Assembly (NCBI GenBank): GCA_937927875.1
Contig: CALEYV010000092.1
Location: 1 to 38,025 of the forward strand
Direction of reading: 5' to 3'
Origin: an uncultured Actinomycetes bacterium
GTDB taxonomy: Bacteria > Actinomycetota > Acidimicrobiia > IMCC26256 > PALSA-555
Length of the DNA: 38,025 nt
Both the position numbers and the translations under genes were made by a program. A model generated the notes under the pieces. The model made no database searches, had not been told where the DNA came from, and saw nothing but the letters and a program-made list of their open reading frames with translations. Numbering within the stretch: the stretch's first letter is position 1; each line of letters opens with the position of its first letter. Below are positions 1 through 7,338 of the stretch, piece by piece.

Positions 1-1
1 C

Positions 2-148
2 CCGTCGCTGCCGCCGCCCCCGGCCCCGCCGAACGTCGGCCCGCTCGTCCGAGGCGTCGGCAGCCTCGTCACCTCGCAGCTGCAGGGGCTCCCCGCGGTG
101 GTGAACCGCACCGCGTCCACGATCGGCGTGCACCCGCCGCTTCCGTAG
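2..148 (+). CDS. C-terminal fragment of an unidentified protein
   Basis: An open frame enters from the left edge and stops with TAG at 146-148, giving 48 residues. The fragment starts with a proline-rich stretch (SLPPPPAPPNVGPLV) and continues with an amphipathic segment ending in HPPLP. Third codon positions are nearly all G or C, as in real genes here. The proline run resembles linkers near the ends of secreted or cell-wall proteins, but no family can be named from so little. The gene is cut by the window edge, and its stop faces the stop of the minus-strand regulator at 178 (convergent, 29-nt gap). Confidence 0.45.
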   Translation, partial: PSLPPPPAPPNVGPLVRGVGSLVTSQLQGLPAVVNRTASTIGVHPPLP

Positions 149-177
149 CCGGCCCTCCCCCCTCGGTGGCTTCGAGG

Positions 178-855
178 TCAGGCGGCCCGGTCGTGCGCTC
201 GCACCTCGTAGGCGCATCGGCGTGCCCCCGCCACCATGTGCTGGACCCGCTCGACCGTCGCGTCGGGCAGCACGGCCCGGATGAAGTCGAGCTCGCTGGT
301 GCACGCCTGCCCGTAGCGCTGGGCGACGGCCCAGATCGCGCAGTTGTGCTCGATGATCCGGTAGACGCCGGGTTCGACCCGCTCGGAGGTGGCCAGGTAA
401 CCGTCCTCGTCGAGGATCCGCGTCAGCTCGGTCACCTTGGCCCCGAGGCCACGCTTGTGCGCCAGCCGCCGCTCGGCGTTCGAGATCCGGTGCTCGCGGC
501 GCCGGGCGAACAGGTCGTCGACGACCCGGGCGTCGTGCTCGGTGAGATAGCCGAGCAGCTCGTTCGTGAGCTCGCCGTAGGCCTTCGGGAACAGCGTGTC
601 GGCGGCCGGCGTGACGGCGTAGACCAAGGCCCGCCGGCCCCGCTTCGGCCCCTCGGCCGGCCGCTCGGTGGCCTCGACGAGCCCGTCGCGGGCGAGGGCG
701 CTGAGGTGCTGGCGGGCGCCGCTGGCCGTCATCTCGAGCTGCTCGGCGATCTGGTCGGCCGTGGCCTCACCCCGGCGCCGGAGCGCGTAGAGCACGGCCC
801 GACGGCCGGCCGGCAGCGTCGGCGCGCGATCGGCGGACGGGGTGCTGGTGCTCAC
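178..855 (-). CDS. SufR-like winged-helix transcriptional regulator with Fe-S-type cysteines
   Basis: This 225-aa protein has an ArsR/MarR-like winged helix in residues 17-85 (recognition region ASGARQHLSALARDGLV) and a C-terminal sensor-like domain. SufR repressors bind an iron-sulfur cluster through Cys-x12-Cys-x13-Cys-x14-Cys. Here C172, C185 and C214 lie exactly on that spacing, but the third ligand position is Ala199, so any cluster would need three Cys plus another ligand. The gene is last in a three-gene operon and overlaps the QueA-like gene by 4 nt (ATGA). No suf genes are in the window, so it probably controls its own operon, perhaps through the palindrome at 2665-2688. Family assignment is good; the sensed signal (Fe-S, redox or NO) is inference. 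Confidence 0.85.
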   Translation of the reverse strand: MSTSTPSADRAPTLPAGRRAVLYALRRRGEATADQIAEQLEMTASGARQHLSALARDGLVEATERPAEGPKRGRRALVYAVTPAADTLFPKAYGELTNELLGYLTEHDARVVDDLFARRREHRISNAERRLAHKRGLGAKVTELTRILDEDGYLATSERVEPGVYRIIEHNCAIWAVAQRYGQACTSELDFIRAVLPDATVERVQHMVAGARRCAYEVRAHDRAA

Positions 856-1910
856 CGTCGGTCGCGGTCACGCAGGATCAGGTGGGTGTCGCCGAACTCG
901 TGCCAGCGGTAGCCGGCCGCCAGCGCGGCGTCGTAGGCGCGCTGCAGCACCGCGGGCTCGGCGAAGGCCTCGAGCATCATGAGATGCGTCGATTCTGGCT
1001 CGTGCCACCCCGTGAGCAGCCCGTCGACGGACGGCACCGGGTGCTCGGGGGTCACGACGACGTCGGTCCACCCGGCGCCGGGGTGCACGATGCCGCGCTC
1101 GTCGGTGACCGTCGCCAGGGCGCGGACGACCGTGGTGCCGGCGGCGACGACCCGGCCCCCCTCCCGTCGCACCGCGTTGACGATCGTTGCGGTCGAGCTC
1201 GGCACCCGGTACTGCTCCGGGTACGGCTGCTCACCGCCCTCGAGCGACGACACGCCGGTGTGCAGCACGAGCGGCGCGAACAGCACCCCCCGGGTGACCA
1301 GGTCGGTGACGAGCCCGGCGGTGAACGGGCGGCTCGCGCTCGGCATCTCGGCGCTGCCGGGCTCCCGGGCGAAGAGGGTCTGGTAGCAGGCGAGGGGCCA
1401 GTCGCCCCGGACGTGCCGGTACCGGATCGGGCGGCCGTTCGCCGCCGCGTACTCGAGCACCGAGGGGCCGACGTCGAGCGACGCCAGCCACAGGCGCTCC
1501 GAGTCGGCGAACCGGGTCAGCAGCTGCACCGACCCGCCGCCGAAGAGCTCGATCGCGGTCGGGCGCTCGAGGTGGAGCGGCGCCGTCGACCCGTCGCGGG
1601 GCTGGCGCGGCTCGACGAGCCACACGCCGCCGGGCATGGCGCCGGAGAGGTGAACGACGATCGGCTCCCCGTTCGGGAGCCGCCCGTCGAGCGCCGCCGC
1701 GATCGTCGCCGACGTGTTGACCACGATGAGGTCTCCGGCCGACAGGAAGCCGCCGAGCGATCGGAACGACGTGTCGACGGGCTCGTCGGCGCCCGGGCTC
1801 ACCAGGAGCAACCCGTCGTCGCGACGGGCGCCGCTCTCCTCGAGCGGCTCGTGGGCCTCGTGGTCCGTGTCGACCTCGAAGCGCAGGACCGGAGCGGTGA
1901 TCGTGCTCAT
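852..1910 (-). CDS. QueA-like S-adenosylmethionine:tRNA ribosyltransferase-isomerase family protein
   Basis: A 352-aa protein with the QueA fold signature: GDLIVVNTSATIAAALDG near residues 59-76 (family pattern GDLLVxNxTxVIxARL), YQTLFAREPGSAEMPSASRPF in the centre, LHTGVSS, GGRVVAAGTTVVRAL, and a C-terminal block VDGLLTGWHEPESTHLMM plus YRWHEFGDTHLIL. QueA transfers the ribosyl part of SAM to 7-aminomethyl-7-deazaguanine in tRNA during queuosine synthesis. The blocks are in family order and the length is near normal, but several usual residues differ (for example HEPEST where QueA has HLPxST), and no tgt or other queuosine gene lies nearby. It may be a paralogue with a different acceptor. 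It overlaps both neighbours by 4 nt, so SDR, this gene and the regulator are co-translated. Confidence 0.8.
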   Translation of the reverse strand: MSTITAPVLRFEVDTDHEAHEPLEESGARRDDGLLLVSPGADEPVDTSFRSLGGFLSAGDLIVVNTSATIAAALDGRLPNGEPIVVHLSGAMPGGVWLVEPRQPRDGSTAPLHLERPTAIELFGGGSVQLLTRFADSERLWLASLDVGPSVLEYAAANGRPIRYRHVRGDWPLACYQTLFAREPGSAEMPSASRPFTAGLVTDLVTRGVLFAPLVLHTGVSSLEGGEQPYPEQYRVPSSTATIVNAVRREGGRVVAAGTTVVRALATVTDERGIVHPGAGWTDVVVTPEHPVPSVDGLLTGWHEPESTHLMMLEAFAEPAVLQRAYDAALAAGYRWHEFGDTHLILRDRDRR

Positions 1911-2632
1911 GGCTGCCTTCCCGCGGCCGGCTCCAGCGAGCGGGCCTCGTAGCGACCGCTGGGTTGATCGCCGTCGATGAGCGCCACCAGCCCCGGGACG
2001 CTCACCGCCGGCTCGGGCCGGTCGCTGATGTCCTCACCGGGGAACGCGTCCTGGTGCATCTCGGTCCGCATGTCGCCGGGGTCGACGACGAGCACCCGCA
2101 GCGAGGGGCGCTCGGCGGCGAGCACGCGGCTGGCGTGCTCGAGGGCCGCCTTCGAGGCGCCGTAGCCGCCCCACCCCTCGTAGGCCTCGACGCCGGCGTC
2201 GGAGGTGATGTTCACGACGGTGGCGTCGGGCGCGAGCTGGTCGCCCAGCTCCTGCACCAGGGCGAGCGGGGCGACGACGTTCACGTCGAAGATGCGGTGG
2301 AGCTGATCGACGCCGATCTCGGCCAGCGAGGGGAGCGGGCTGGCCCCGAGCGTGCTGGCATTGTTCACGAGCAGCCGCACCGGCCCCAGGTCGGCCGCCG
2401 CCTCAGCGAGGGCCCGGCGGTGGGCGCGGTCGGTGACGTCGCCCGGCACCCCGATCACCGTCCCCCGGGTCGAGACCTGGGCCACCGCGGCGTCCAATCG
2501 GTCGCGGCGGCGGGCGTCGACGACGAGCGCCCAGCCGGCGCCGGCGAGCGCCTCGGCGAGGGCGAGCCCGAGGCCCTGGGAGCCGCCGGTGATGACCGCC
2601 ACCGGCTTGGTGTCGAACGAAGTACTGGCCAT
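1907..2632 (-). CDS. Short-chain dehydrogenase/reductase (SDR) family oxidoreductase
   Basis: This 241-aa protein has the classical SDR layout: the Rossmann motif TGGSQGLG (residues 15-22), an Asp in GDVTD that contacts adenine, NNAS (about 90-93), a serine in NITSD, and the catalytic pair YGASK. Arg residues after beta-2 (DARRRDR) suggest NADP(H). The substrate is unknown. It leads the operon with the QueA-like and SufR-like genes. A strong Shine-Dalgarno sequence (GAGGAGG, 2636-2642 on the complement) sits just before the ATG, unlike many genes in this window, so a real 5' leader is expected. The palindrome at 2665-2688 lies 33-56 nt upstream of the start, where promoter and operator should be. 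Confidence 0.9.
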   Translation of the reverse strand: MASTSFDTKPVAVITGGSQGLGLALAEALAGAGWALVVDARRRDRLDAAVAQVSTRGTVIGVPGDVTDRAHRRALAEAAADLGPVRLLVNNASTLGASPLPSLAEIGVDQLHRIFDVNVVAPLALVQELGDQLAPDATVVNITSDAGVEAYEGWGGYGASKAALEHASRVLAAERPSLRVLVVDPGDMRTEMHQDAFPGEDISDRPEPAVSVPGLVALIDGDQPSGRYEARSLEPAAGRQP

Positions 2633-2664
2633 GTCCGCCTCCTCGTCTCGATCCGCTGGCTACA

Positions 2665-2688
2665 AAGAACAAGTTACTACTTGTTTTT
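2665..2688. promoter_or_regulatory. AT-rich inverted repeat, probable operator of the SDR-QueA-SufR-like operon
   Basis: AACAAGT at 2668-2674 and ACTTGTT at 2679-2685 form a perfect 7-bp inverted repeat around the spacer TACT; two more pairs (2665-2666 with 2687-2688) extend it with one mismatch. It stands out as AT-rich in a GC-rich window and lies between divergent starts (SDR at 2632, VOC gene at 2751). On the minus strand it contains TAACTT, a possible -10, with TGGACC 18 nt upstream, so a bound protein would block the promoter. A regulator encoded in the same operon is the natural candidate. The repeat is seen; operator function is inference. Confidence 0.6.
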
Positions 2689-2750
2689 ACGTCCGGTCCA
2701 GGGGTTGCTTCGGAAGCGGCCCTCGCGGGAGCGGCGACCAAGATGGCGTG

Positions 2751-3149
2751 GTGAGCGGCGGAACCCTCGGGGCCTGTGACGTGGTCGCGTTCACCGCGAC
2801 CCGGGACCTGGACCGGGCCCGCGCCTTCTATGCGGTCGTGCTCGGGCTCGAGCTCGTCGAGCAGACGCCGATCGCGTGCGTGCTGGCGGCGAATGGCACG
2901 ACCGTGCGCGTGTCGCTGGTCGATGACCTCACGCCGGCTCCCTACACGGTGCTCGGCTGGCTGGTGCCCGACATCCACGCGTCGGTTCGAGACCTGACGG
3001 CCCGCGGCGTCACGTTCGAGCGCTTCGACGGCATGGACCAGGACCACGACGGCGTCTGGACCGCGCCGAGCGGCGACCGCGTCGCGTGGTTCAAGGATCC
3101 CGACGGCAACACGCTCTCGGTCACCGAGGCGACGCCGGCGTCGTCGTGA
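2751..3149 (+). CDS. VOC (glyoxalase/bleomycin-resistance) fold protein
   Basis: About 132 residues with one complete VOC unit: an opening strand with RDLDRARAFYAVVLGLELVE, a central GWLVPDIHASVRDLTARGVTFERF, and the closing WFKDPDGNTLSVTE typical of this fold. Members bind a metal through His/Glu residues and act as glyoxalases, dioxygenases or drug-binding proteins; the activity here cannot be told. The GTG at 2751 is chosen because CAAGAT (2739-2744) lies exactly 6 nt upstream, the leaderless pattern recurring in this window; GTG at 2748 is possible. The frame stays open far upstream, but that part does not fit the fold. It diverges from the SDR operon and faces the beta-propeller gene. 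Confidence 0.82.
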   Translation: MSGGTLGACDVVAFTATRDLDRARAFYAVVLGLELVEQTPIACVLAANGTTVRVSLVDDLTPAPYTVLGWLVPDIHASVRDLTARGVTFERFDGMDQDHDGVWTAPSGDRVAWFKDPDGNTLSVTEATPASS

Positions 3150-3170
3150 CGCTCGACGTTGCCCCCCGCT

Positions 3171-4580
3171 TCATCGGCAGCAGGACGGGCCTTGGGCCAG
3201 TCCGCCGAGCCGCGCACTGAGCGTCGCCATTTGGGTCTGAAAGACGTCCAGACCCTCGATGACCGCATTCGGGAGCGGCGCCCGGGTGTTACTGACCGGC
3301 GGTCCGACCGAGCTCGGAGCCTCGGCGTGGCCCTGCCGCGGCGCGCCGGCCCAGGCTGGGACCGGTGAGACGGTGGGCCCGACTCGGTGCGGCACGCTCG
3401 AGAGCGCGAAGGTCCCGACCCGCGTCACCGGATGGCCGCCCTCGGTCCAGAGCAGCCGCCGACCACTGGGGTCGAAGTAGAACTCGGGGACGACCCGGTT
3501 CAGGTTCGTGAGCCGCCGCACCGCCCGCGTCGACAGGTCGAGCTCGTACAGGTCGGTGTGGAAGCCCGGGTCGCTGATCGCGAGCACGAACATCGGTCCG
3601 AAGGTCTCGTTCTGCATCGGTGGCTGGTAGCCGAGCTGCTGCGCGGCGGTGACGAACGTCTGGTACCACGTCGGCGACCCGCGGCTCGACATCCAGATGA
3701 CGTCCTTCATGTCGGGCGTGAAGACGGCTTGCTCATCCCAGCCGGGGTGGTTGTCGGTGAGGTGGATGCGCTGGGGGTGCGCGGGCGTGGCGCCGTGCCC
3801 GGTGAGACGGAGGAAGTAGAGCTCGAGGTTGAGCCACCCCGCGCCGTCCTGGCCCATGGCCGTGTAGAGGAACCCGCTGCCGTCCGGAGCCCACACCTGG
3901 GTCTCGTACCCGGTGTCGACCGCGGGGCCCTCGACGCGCACGTTGGCCAGCGCCGGCGCGCCGTGTCCCGACGACGCGAAGTCGGCCACGAGCATCGTCC
4001 ACTGGGTGCCGCCGGCCGAGAGGCCGGCGAACCCGATGTGCGTCCAGACCAGCTGGCGGCCGTCGGGCGACCAGGCCGGGTGGTAGTTGTCGTAGATCAC
4101 GCCGTCGGGCTCGAAGGGCAGCCCCGGCCCGGTGAGTCGCGTCACGCCGGACCCGTCGGGCCGCATCACGTAGAGGTCGGTACCGACACCGCCGAGGCAG
4201 GGCGAGCCGAACGTCACCGGATTGCCTCGCCAGGAGCAGAACAGGATCCAGTCGCCCTGGGGCCGCTCCTGGGGGAAGCCGTTCGGTCCCGGCTGCCCGC
4301 AGGTGAGGCAGCGGACCCGGGAGCCGTGGAGCGCCGACACGTACACCTGCTCGGCGCCGGTGGCGTCGCGTTCGTTCGAGAGCACCCGCCCGTCCGGCGA
4401 CCACGACGGGTCCTGGCCGAACGTGTACCCGTTGGTCTGGACCGTGAACGGCGCGGTGAAGTACGGGTTCGCCGAGCCCGACGAAGCGGCGGCCGGTGTC
4501 GAGACCAGCCCGGTGACGACGGCCGTCAGCGCCAGTGCACTGGCGAGCCGCCGTCGTGACCCCGTCGACCTCGCGCCCAC
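3171..4580 (-). CDS. Secreted TolB-like (PD40) beta-propeller protein
   Basis: A 469-aa protein with a signal peptide: arginine-rich n-region, hydrophobic core LASALALTAVVTGLV, cleavage near PAAASS (about residue 32). The mature part has PD40/WD40-like repeats, each with an (S/P)PDGR core: DPSWSPDGRVLSNERD, LYVMRPDGSGVTRL, HPAWSPDGRQLVWTH, VWAPDGSGFLYT, VFTPDMKDVIWMSSRG and FDPSGRRLLWTEGG, predicting a six- to seven-bladed propeller outside the membrane. PD40 propellers usually bind proteins or glycans rather than catalyse. Several cysteines (VRCLTCG, FCSW, SPCLGG) could form disulfides. The C-terminal 60 residues look low-complexity. Start is GTG at 4580. No partner gene is obvious; the upstream nitroreductase gene is on the same strand, 117 nt away. 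Confidence 0.8.
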   Translation of the reverse strand: MGARSTGSRRRLASALALTAVVTGLVSTPAAASSGSANPYFTAPFTVQTNGYTFGQDPSWSPDGRVLSNERDATGAEQVYVSALHGSRVRCLTCGQPGPNGFPQERPQGDWILFCSWRGNPVTFGSPCLGGVGTDLYVMRPDGSGVTRLTGPGLPFEPDGVIYDNYHPAWSPDGRQLVWTHIGFAGLSAGGTQWTMLVADFASSGHGAPALANVRVEGPAVDTGYETQVWAPDGSGFLYTAMGQDGAGWLNLELYFLRLTGHGATPAHPQRIHLTDNHPGWDEQAVFTPDMKDVIWMSSRGSPTWYQTFVTAAQQLGYQPPMQNETFGPMFVLAISDPGFHTDLYELDLSTRAVRRLTNLNRVVPEFYFDPSGRRLLWTEGGHPVTRVGTFALSSVPHRVGPTVSPVPAWAGAPRQGHAEAPSSVGPPVSNTRAPLPNAVIEGLDVFQTQMATLSARLGGLAQGPSCCR

Positions 4581-4697
4581 CCCACCCCCCGTGGCTGGCG
4601 TCGACGGTGTCGCGACGCTCGGAGCCAGGATCGCACGGCGTCGTGCGGGCGGGCTATCGCCTCGGGATCGAGGAACCCCGCCCTTCCCGCGGCGCCG

Positions 4698-5174
4698 TCA
4701 GCCAGAACCGCCGGGCGCCGGCTCGACCTCGATCCGGAACACCGGATGGTCCGGCGCGATCCGGCGCAGGTCGTCGTCGGTCGCGTCTGCCGTGACGCCG
4801 CCGAAGAACACGCCGACCTCCGCCCGCCACCGCTTCAGGTAGGCCCGCAGGAGGGGCGGCTTCTCGTCGTCGCGCAGCTCGGTGGCGACGAAGGACTCCC
4901 AGCGCCGCCCGACTCGCAGCTCGCCCCGGCCGGCCTTCCGGAGGTTGCGGGCCCACTGCGTCTGGCCACGGGGCGCGACGAGGTACCGCTCACCGCCGAG
5001 CGTCAGCAGGTTGACGGGCGTCGACCGCCACTCGCCGCTGGTCCGGCCCCGCACTCGCAGCTCTCGTGACCCCCAGATGCTGATGCCAGCTCGGGTGAGG
5101 GTGGCGACGAGCCGGTTGAAGACGTGCCGCGTGAACCAACCCGGCGCGACGTACCGGTCGGCGTGCTGAGCCAT
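4698..5174 (-). CDS. F420 (deazaflavin)-dependent nitroreductase family protein
   Basis: This 158-aa protein matches the Ddn-like split beta-barrel family: ELRVRGRTSGEWRSTPVNLL (family pattern LTTxGRxSGxxRxxPL), GERYLVAPRGQTQWARNLRKAG (strand plus the NL segment that contacts F420), then VATELRDDEKPPLLRAYLKRW. Family members use reduced F420 to reduce quinones, nitroaromatics or enones, or serve as F420-dependent reductases of unknown substrate. Length is normal. The ATG at 5174 is preceded by GAGGAG at a good distance, supporting this start. Together with the LLM-class enzyme at 24861 it suggests that the organism makes F420. The substrate is unknown. Confidence 0.85.
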   Translation of the reverse strand: MAQHADRYVAPGWFTRHVFNRLVATLTRAGISIWGSRELRVRGRTSGEWRSTPVNLLTLGGERYLVAPRGQTQWARNLRKAGRGELRVGRRWESFVATELRDDEKPPLLRAYLKRWRAEVGVFFGGVTADATDDDLRRIAPDHPVFRIEVEPAPGGSG

Positions 5175-5243
5175 GGCGTCTCCTCGGTCGAGGCCCAGTG
5201 TGCACCGGCGCGGCCATCCCGCTCGCAGTGAGGGGCGGGAGGC

Positions 5244-7310
5244 TCAGCCGGCGGTCGAGGCGTGCGGGTCGGTGCACGGGGCGCCCGCGCACACGTCGAC
5301 GAAGTGCCCGTGGCGCTGGAGGAACACCGACTTCTGCTGTCGCGCCGACGCGTCCGCGCGCGGGTCCTCGTGCGGGTCCTTGCCCACCCGGGGCGGGGTG
5401 TTGACCGGTGGCGCCGCCGGTGTCCCGCTGTCCCAGACCACGATCGCCGATCCGTCGAAGGGCGTCGAGCCGATGCCCGCGATTCCCCACAGCGGCACGA
5501 CGTCCGGGGAACGGCCGGCGGCGAGGGCGGGCTGGTGCGCCCGGGCCCCGATGGTGCGGGCCTCGGTCTCGGTGGCGATGTTGGCGACCTGCTGGTCGCC
5601 GAACGCCTCGTCGAGCAGCACCGTATGGACCGGCGTCCGCGGATACGGGTTGCGCGTCAGGTGCTCGGCGTAGCCGTCGGCCTCGCCTCGATCCCACACC
5701 ATCTGCTGCAAGTCGACGAGCAGGATCCGGTCGATCGGGTTCGGGTACGCCTGGGCGACGATGCCGGCGAACGGGTCGTAGTCGAGGCTCCGCGAGAGCA
5801 GGGTGCTGAAGTTCATCCCGGGTACGCCGAGGACGGCCCGGGTCCAGTCCTGGGCGACGGCGGTGGTCGCGCCGCCCATGATCCCGCCCAGGCTGTTGCC
5901 GTCGTAGAAGAGGTCGTGCCGGTCGATGACCGGGATGCCGGAGGGGTCGCGGAAGGCCGGCGCGGACACCAGTCCGGCGGGCCGGATCATCAGCCGGCCG
6001 AGGAGGAGCGTGTCGAGGATCCCCTGCTGCAGGCGGTCCGGGACCGACGGGAACTTGGAGATGTCGCTGGCGGTGTCGACGATGCTCGGGACGTCGTCCT
6101 GTGCCAGCCCGAGCCACCGGGTGGCGCAGAACACGAAGTCGTGCTCGTTCGCCATCGCCCGGACGTTCTGGGCCGTGACCTCCGACTCGCTGCCGAGGAG
6201 GCCGTGGCCGTAGACCGCGGGCCGAGCCGGGTGCGCGTGCCCGCCCGCGTCGAGCGCGGCCCGGGGGATGATGCACTGGAACGGGACGCTGCGGTCACCG
6301 GTCCGCTGCGGGAGCCCGTCGCGGCCGAGAACGAGCTGGGTGCCGGGGCCGCCCCCGTTGCCGAGGTAGTTGGGGGCGGTGAACGTCCCGGTGACGACCG
6401 AGGCGACCCGGGCGTCGGTGCTCGGCTCGACCTTCGTGACCTGGAACGCCGGCGCCCGGTCGTGCAGCGACGCGAACGCGTCGTCGCGCATGTGGAGCAT
6501 GCCCGCCGAGAGGCTGTGCTCGCTCGCCACGGTGAAGTCCCAGGCGAGGAACAGGTCACGGCGCCCGATCCCGGCGTGGGCGAGCGTCGTGAAGAGGTCC
6601 TCGAAGTGGGCCCGGCGGGCCGTCACGGTCGGGTCGGTCGACGAGCGTCGGTCCCGGTAGGTGCGGAAGGCGGACCCGGCAGGGATCGTCGCGCCGGCGT
6701 GGTCCTGGAGCCGGCGGAGCGCGACGACGACGTGGTGGCCTTCGGTGAGGTTCACCGCCGGGCGGACGATGAGCGTCCGCTGGTCATCGCGCGGCGCGGT
6801 GGCGTCGAGCTCGGCCCAGGATGGGACGCGGCGCCCGGTCGTCGCGTCGAGGACGACGATCGGCGCCTCGGGTCGCAGCGAGGCGCCGATGTCGGTGATC
6901 GGGGCCGCGCCACTGCGGGCGAGGTCGAGCCCGGGGACAAAGGTGAGGATCGCCGAGCCGGGGCTAAATCCGTCGCTGCGGTTCCACGCCGTCGGGTCGA
7001 CGGCGACGCCGGCCTGGTTCCGCGGGGTGGCGGTGGCCGCGAAGTCGACCCGCCGTCCGGTCGGCGTGGAGGCGTCGGCGACGGTGAAGTAGTCGTTCGG
7101 GAACGGGAAGAGGCACTCGGTGGCGTCGAGGGGATCGCACGCGCCGTGCGGCTCGGACGCCGCCCGGTGCGCGGCGAGGGCGGGGCTGGGCGCGATGCCG
7201 AGCATCGCGACGGTGACCACGGCCACGGTCGCGCTCACGAATCGGGGCCCCCGTCCCCGGCGCACGGCCGGACGGTAGCCCCGCCCGCCACCGCGGTCCG
7301 GGCGGTCCAC
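5244..7310 (-). CDS. Large secreted alpha/beta-fold hydrolase (lipase-like)
   Basis: A 688-aa exported protein. An arginine-rich n-region and hydrophobic core (SATVAVVTVAMLGIA) end at PALAAH, a good signal-peptidase site near residue 47. The mature N-terminus (CDPLDATECLFPFPNDYFT) and following beta-rich part resemble N-terminal domains of bacterial extracellular lipases. The second half holds the hydrolase core: oxyanion-type GHGLLGS, nucleophile elbow GNSLGG with Ser473, and a late GHFVDV whose His could complete the triad. Paired cysteines (CDPL/TECLF, FCATRW, VCAGAPC) suit an extracytoplasmic protein. The start is uncertain: GTG 7310 leaves only 28 nt to the divergent carotenoid oxygenase; GTG 7238 would weaken the signal peptide. 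The substrate is not predictable, though an ester or lipid is likely. Confidence 0.75.
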   Translation of the reverse strand: MDRPDRGGGRGYRPAVRRGRGPRFVSATVAVVTVAMLGIAPSPALAAHRAASEPHGACDPLDATECLFPFPNDYFTVADASTPTGRRVDFAATATPRNQAGVAVDPTAWNRSDGFSPGSAILTFVPGLDLARSGAAPITDIGASLRPEAPIVVLDATTGRRVPSWAELDATAPRDDQRTLIVRPAVNLTEGHHVVVALRRLQDHAGATIPAGSAFRTYRDRRSSTDPTVTARRAHFEDLFTTLAHAGIGRRDLFLAWDFTVASEHSLSAGMLHMRDDAFASLHDRAPAFQVTKVEPSTDARVASVVTGTFTAPNYLGNGGGPGTQLVLGRDGLPQRTGDRSVPFQCIIPRAALDAGGHAHPARPAVYGHGLLGSESEVTAQNVRAMANEHDFVFCATRWLGLAQDDVPSIVDTASDISKFPSVPDRLQQGILDTLLLGRLMIRPAGLVSAPAFRDPSGIPVIDRHDLFYDGNSLGGIMGGATTAVAQDWTRAVLGVPGMNFSTLLSRSLDYDPFAGIVAQAYPNPIDRILLVDLQQMVWDRGEADGYAEHLTRNPYPRTPVHTVLLDEAFGDQQVANIATETEARTIGARAHQPALAAGRSPDVVPLWGIAGIGSTPFDGSAIVVWDSGTPAAPPVNTPPRVGKDPHEDPRADASARQQKSVFLQRHGHFVDVCAGAPCTDPHASTAG

Positions 7311-7326
7311 CGGTTGCCACCGGGTC

Positions 7327-7332
7327 TACCGT
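7327..7332 (+). promoter_or_regulatory. -10 element TACCGT for a leaderless carotenoid oxygenase transcript
   Basis: TACCGT ends 6 nt before the GTG at 7339, the distance expected if transcription starts at the start codon. No Shine-Dalgarno motif is present. Confidence 0.45.
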
Positions 7333-7338
7333 GAGGGC

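Noticed and set aside
5262..7334. A 690-codon open frame antisense to the secreted hydrolase
   Set aside because: It is rich in Arg, Gly, Val and Asp, has no recognisable domain, and mirrors the codon bias of the real gene, which has a signal peptide and a nucleophile elbow.
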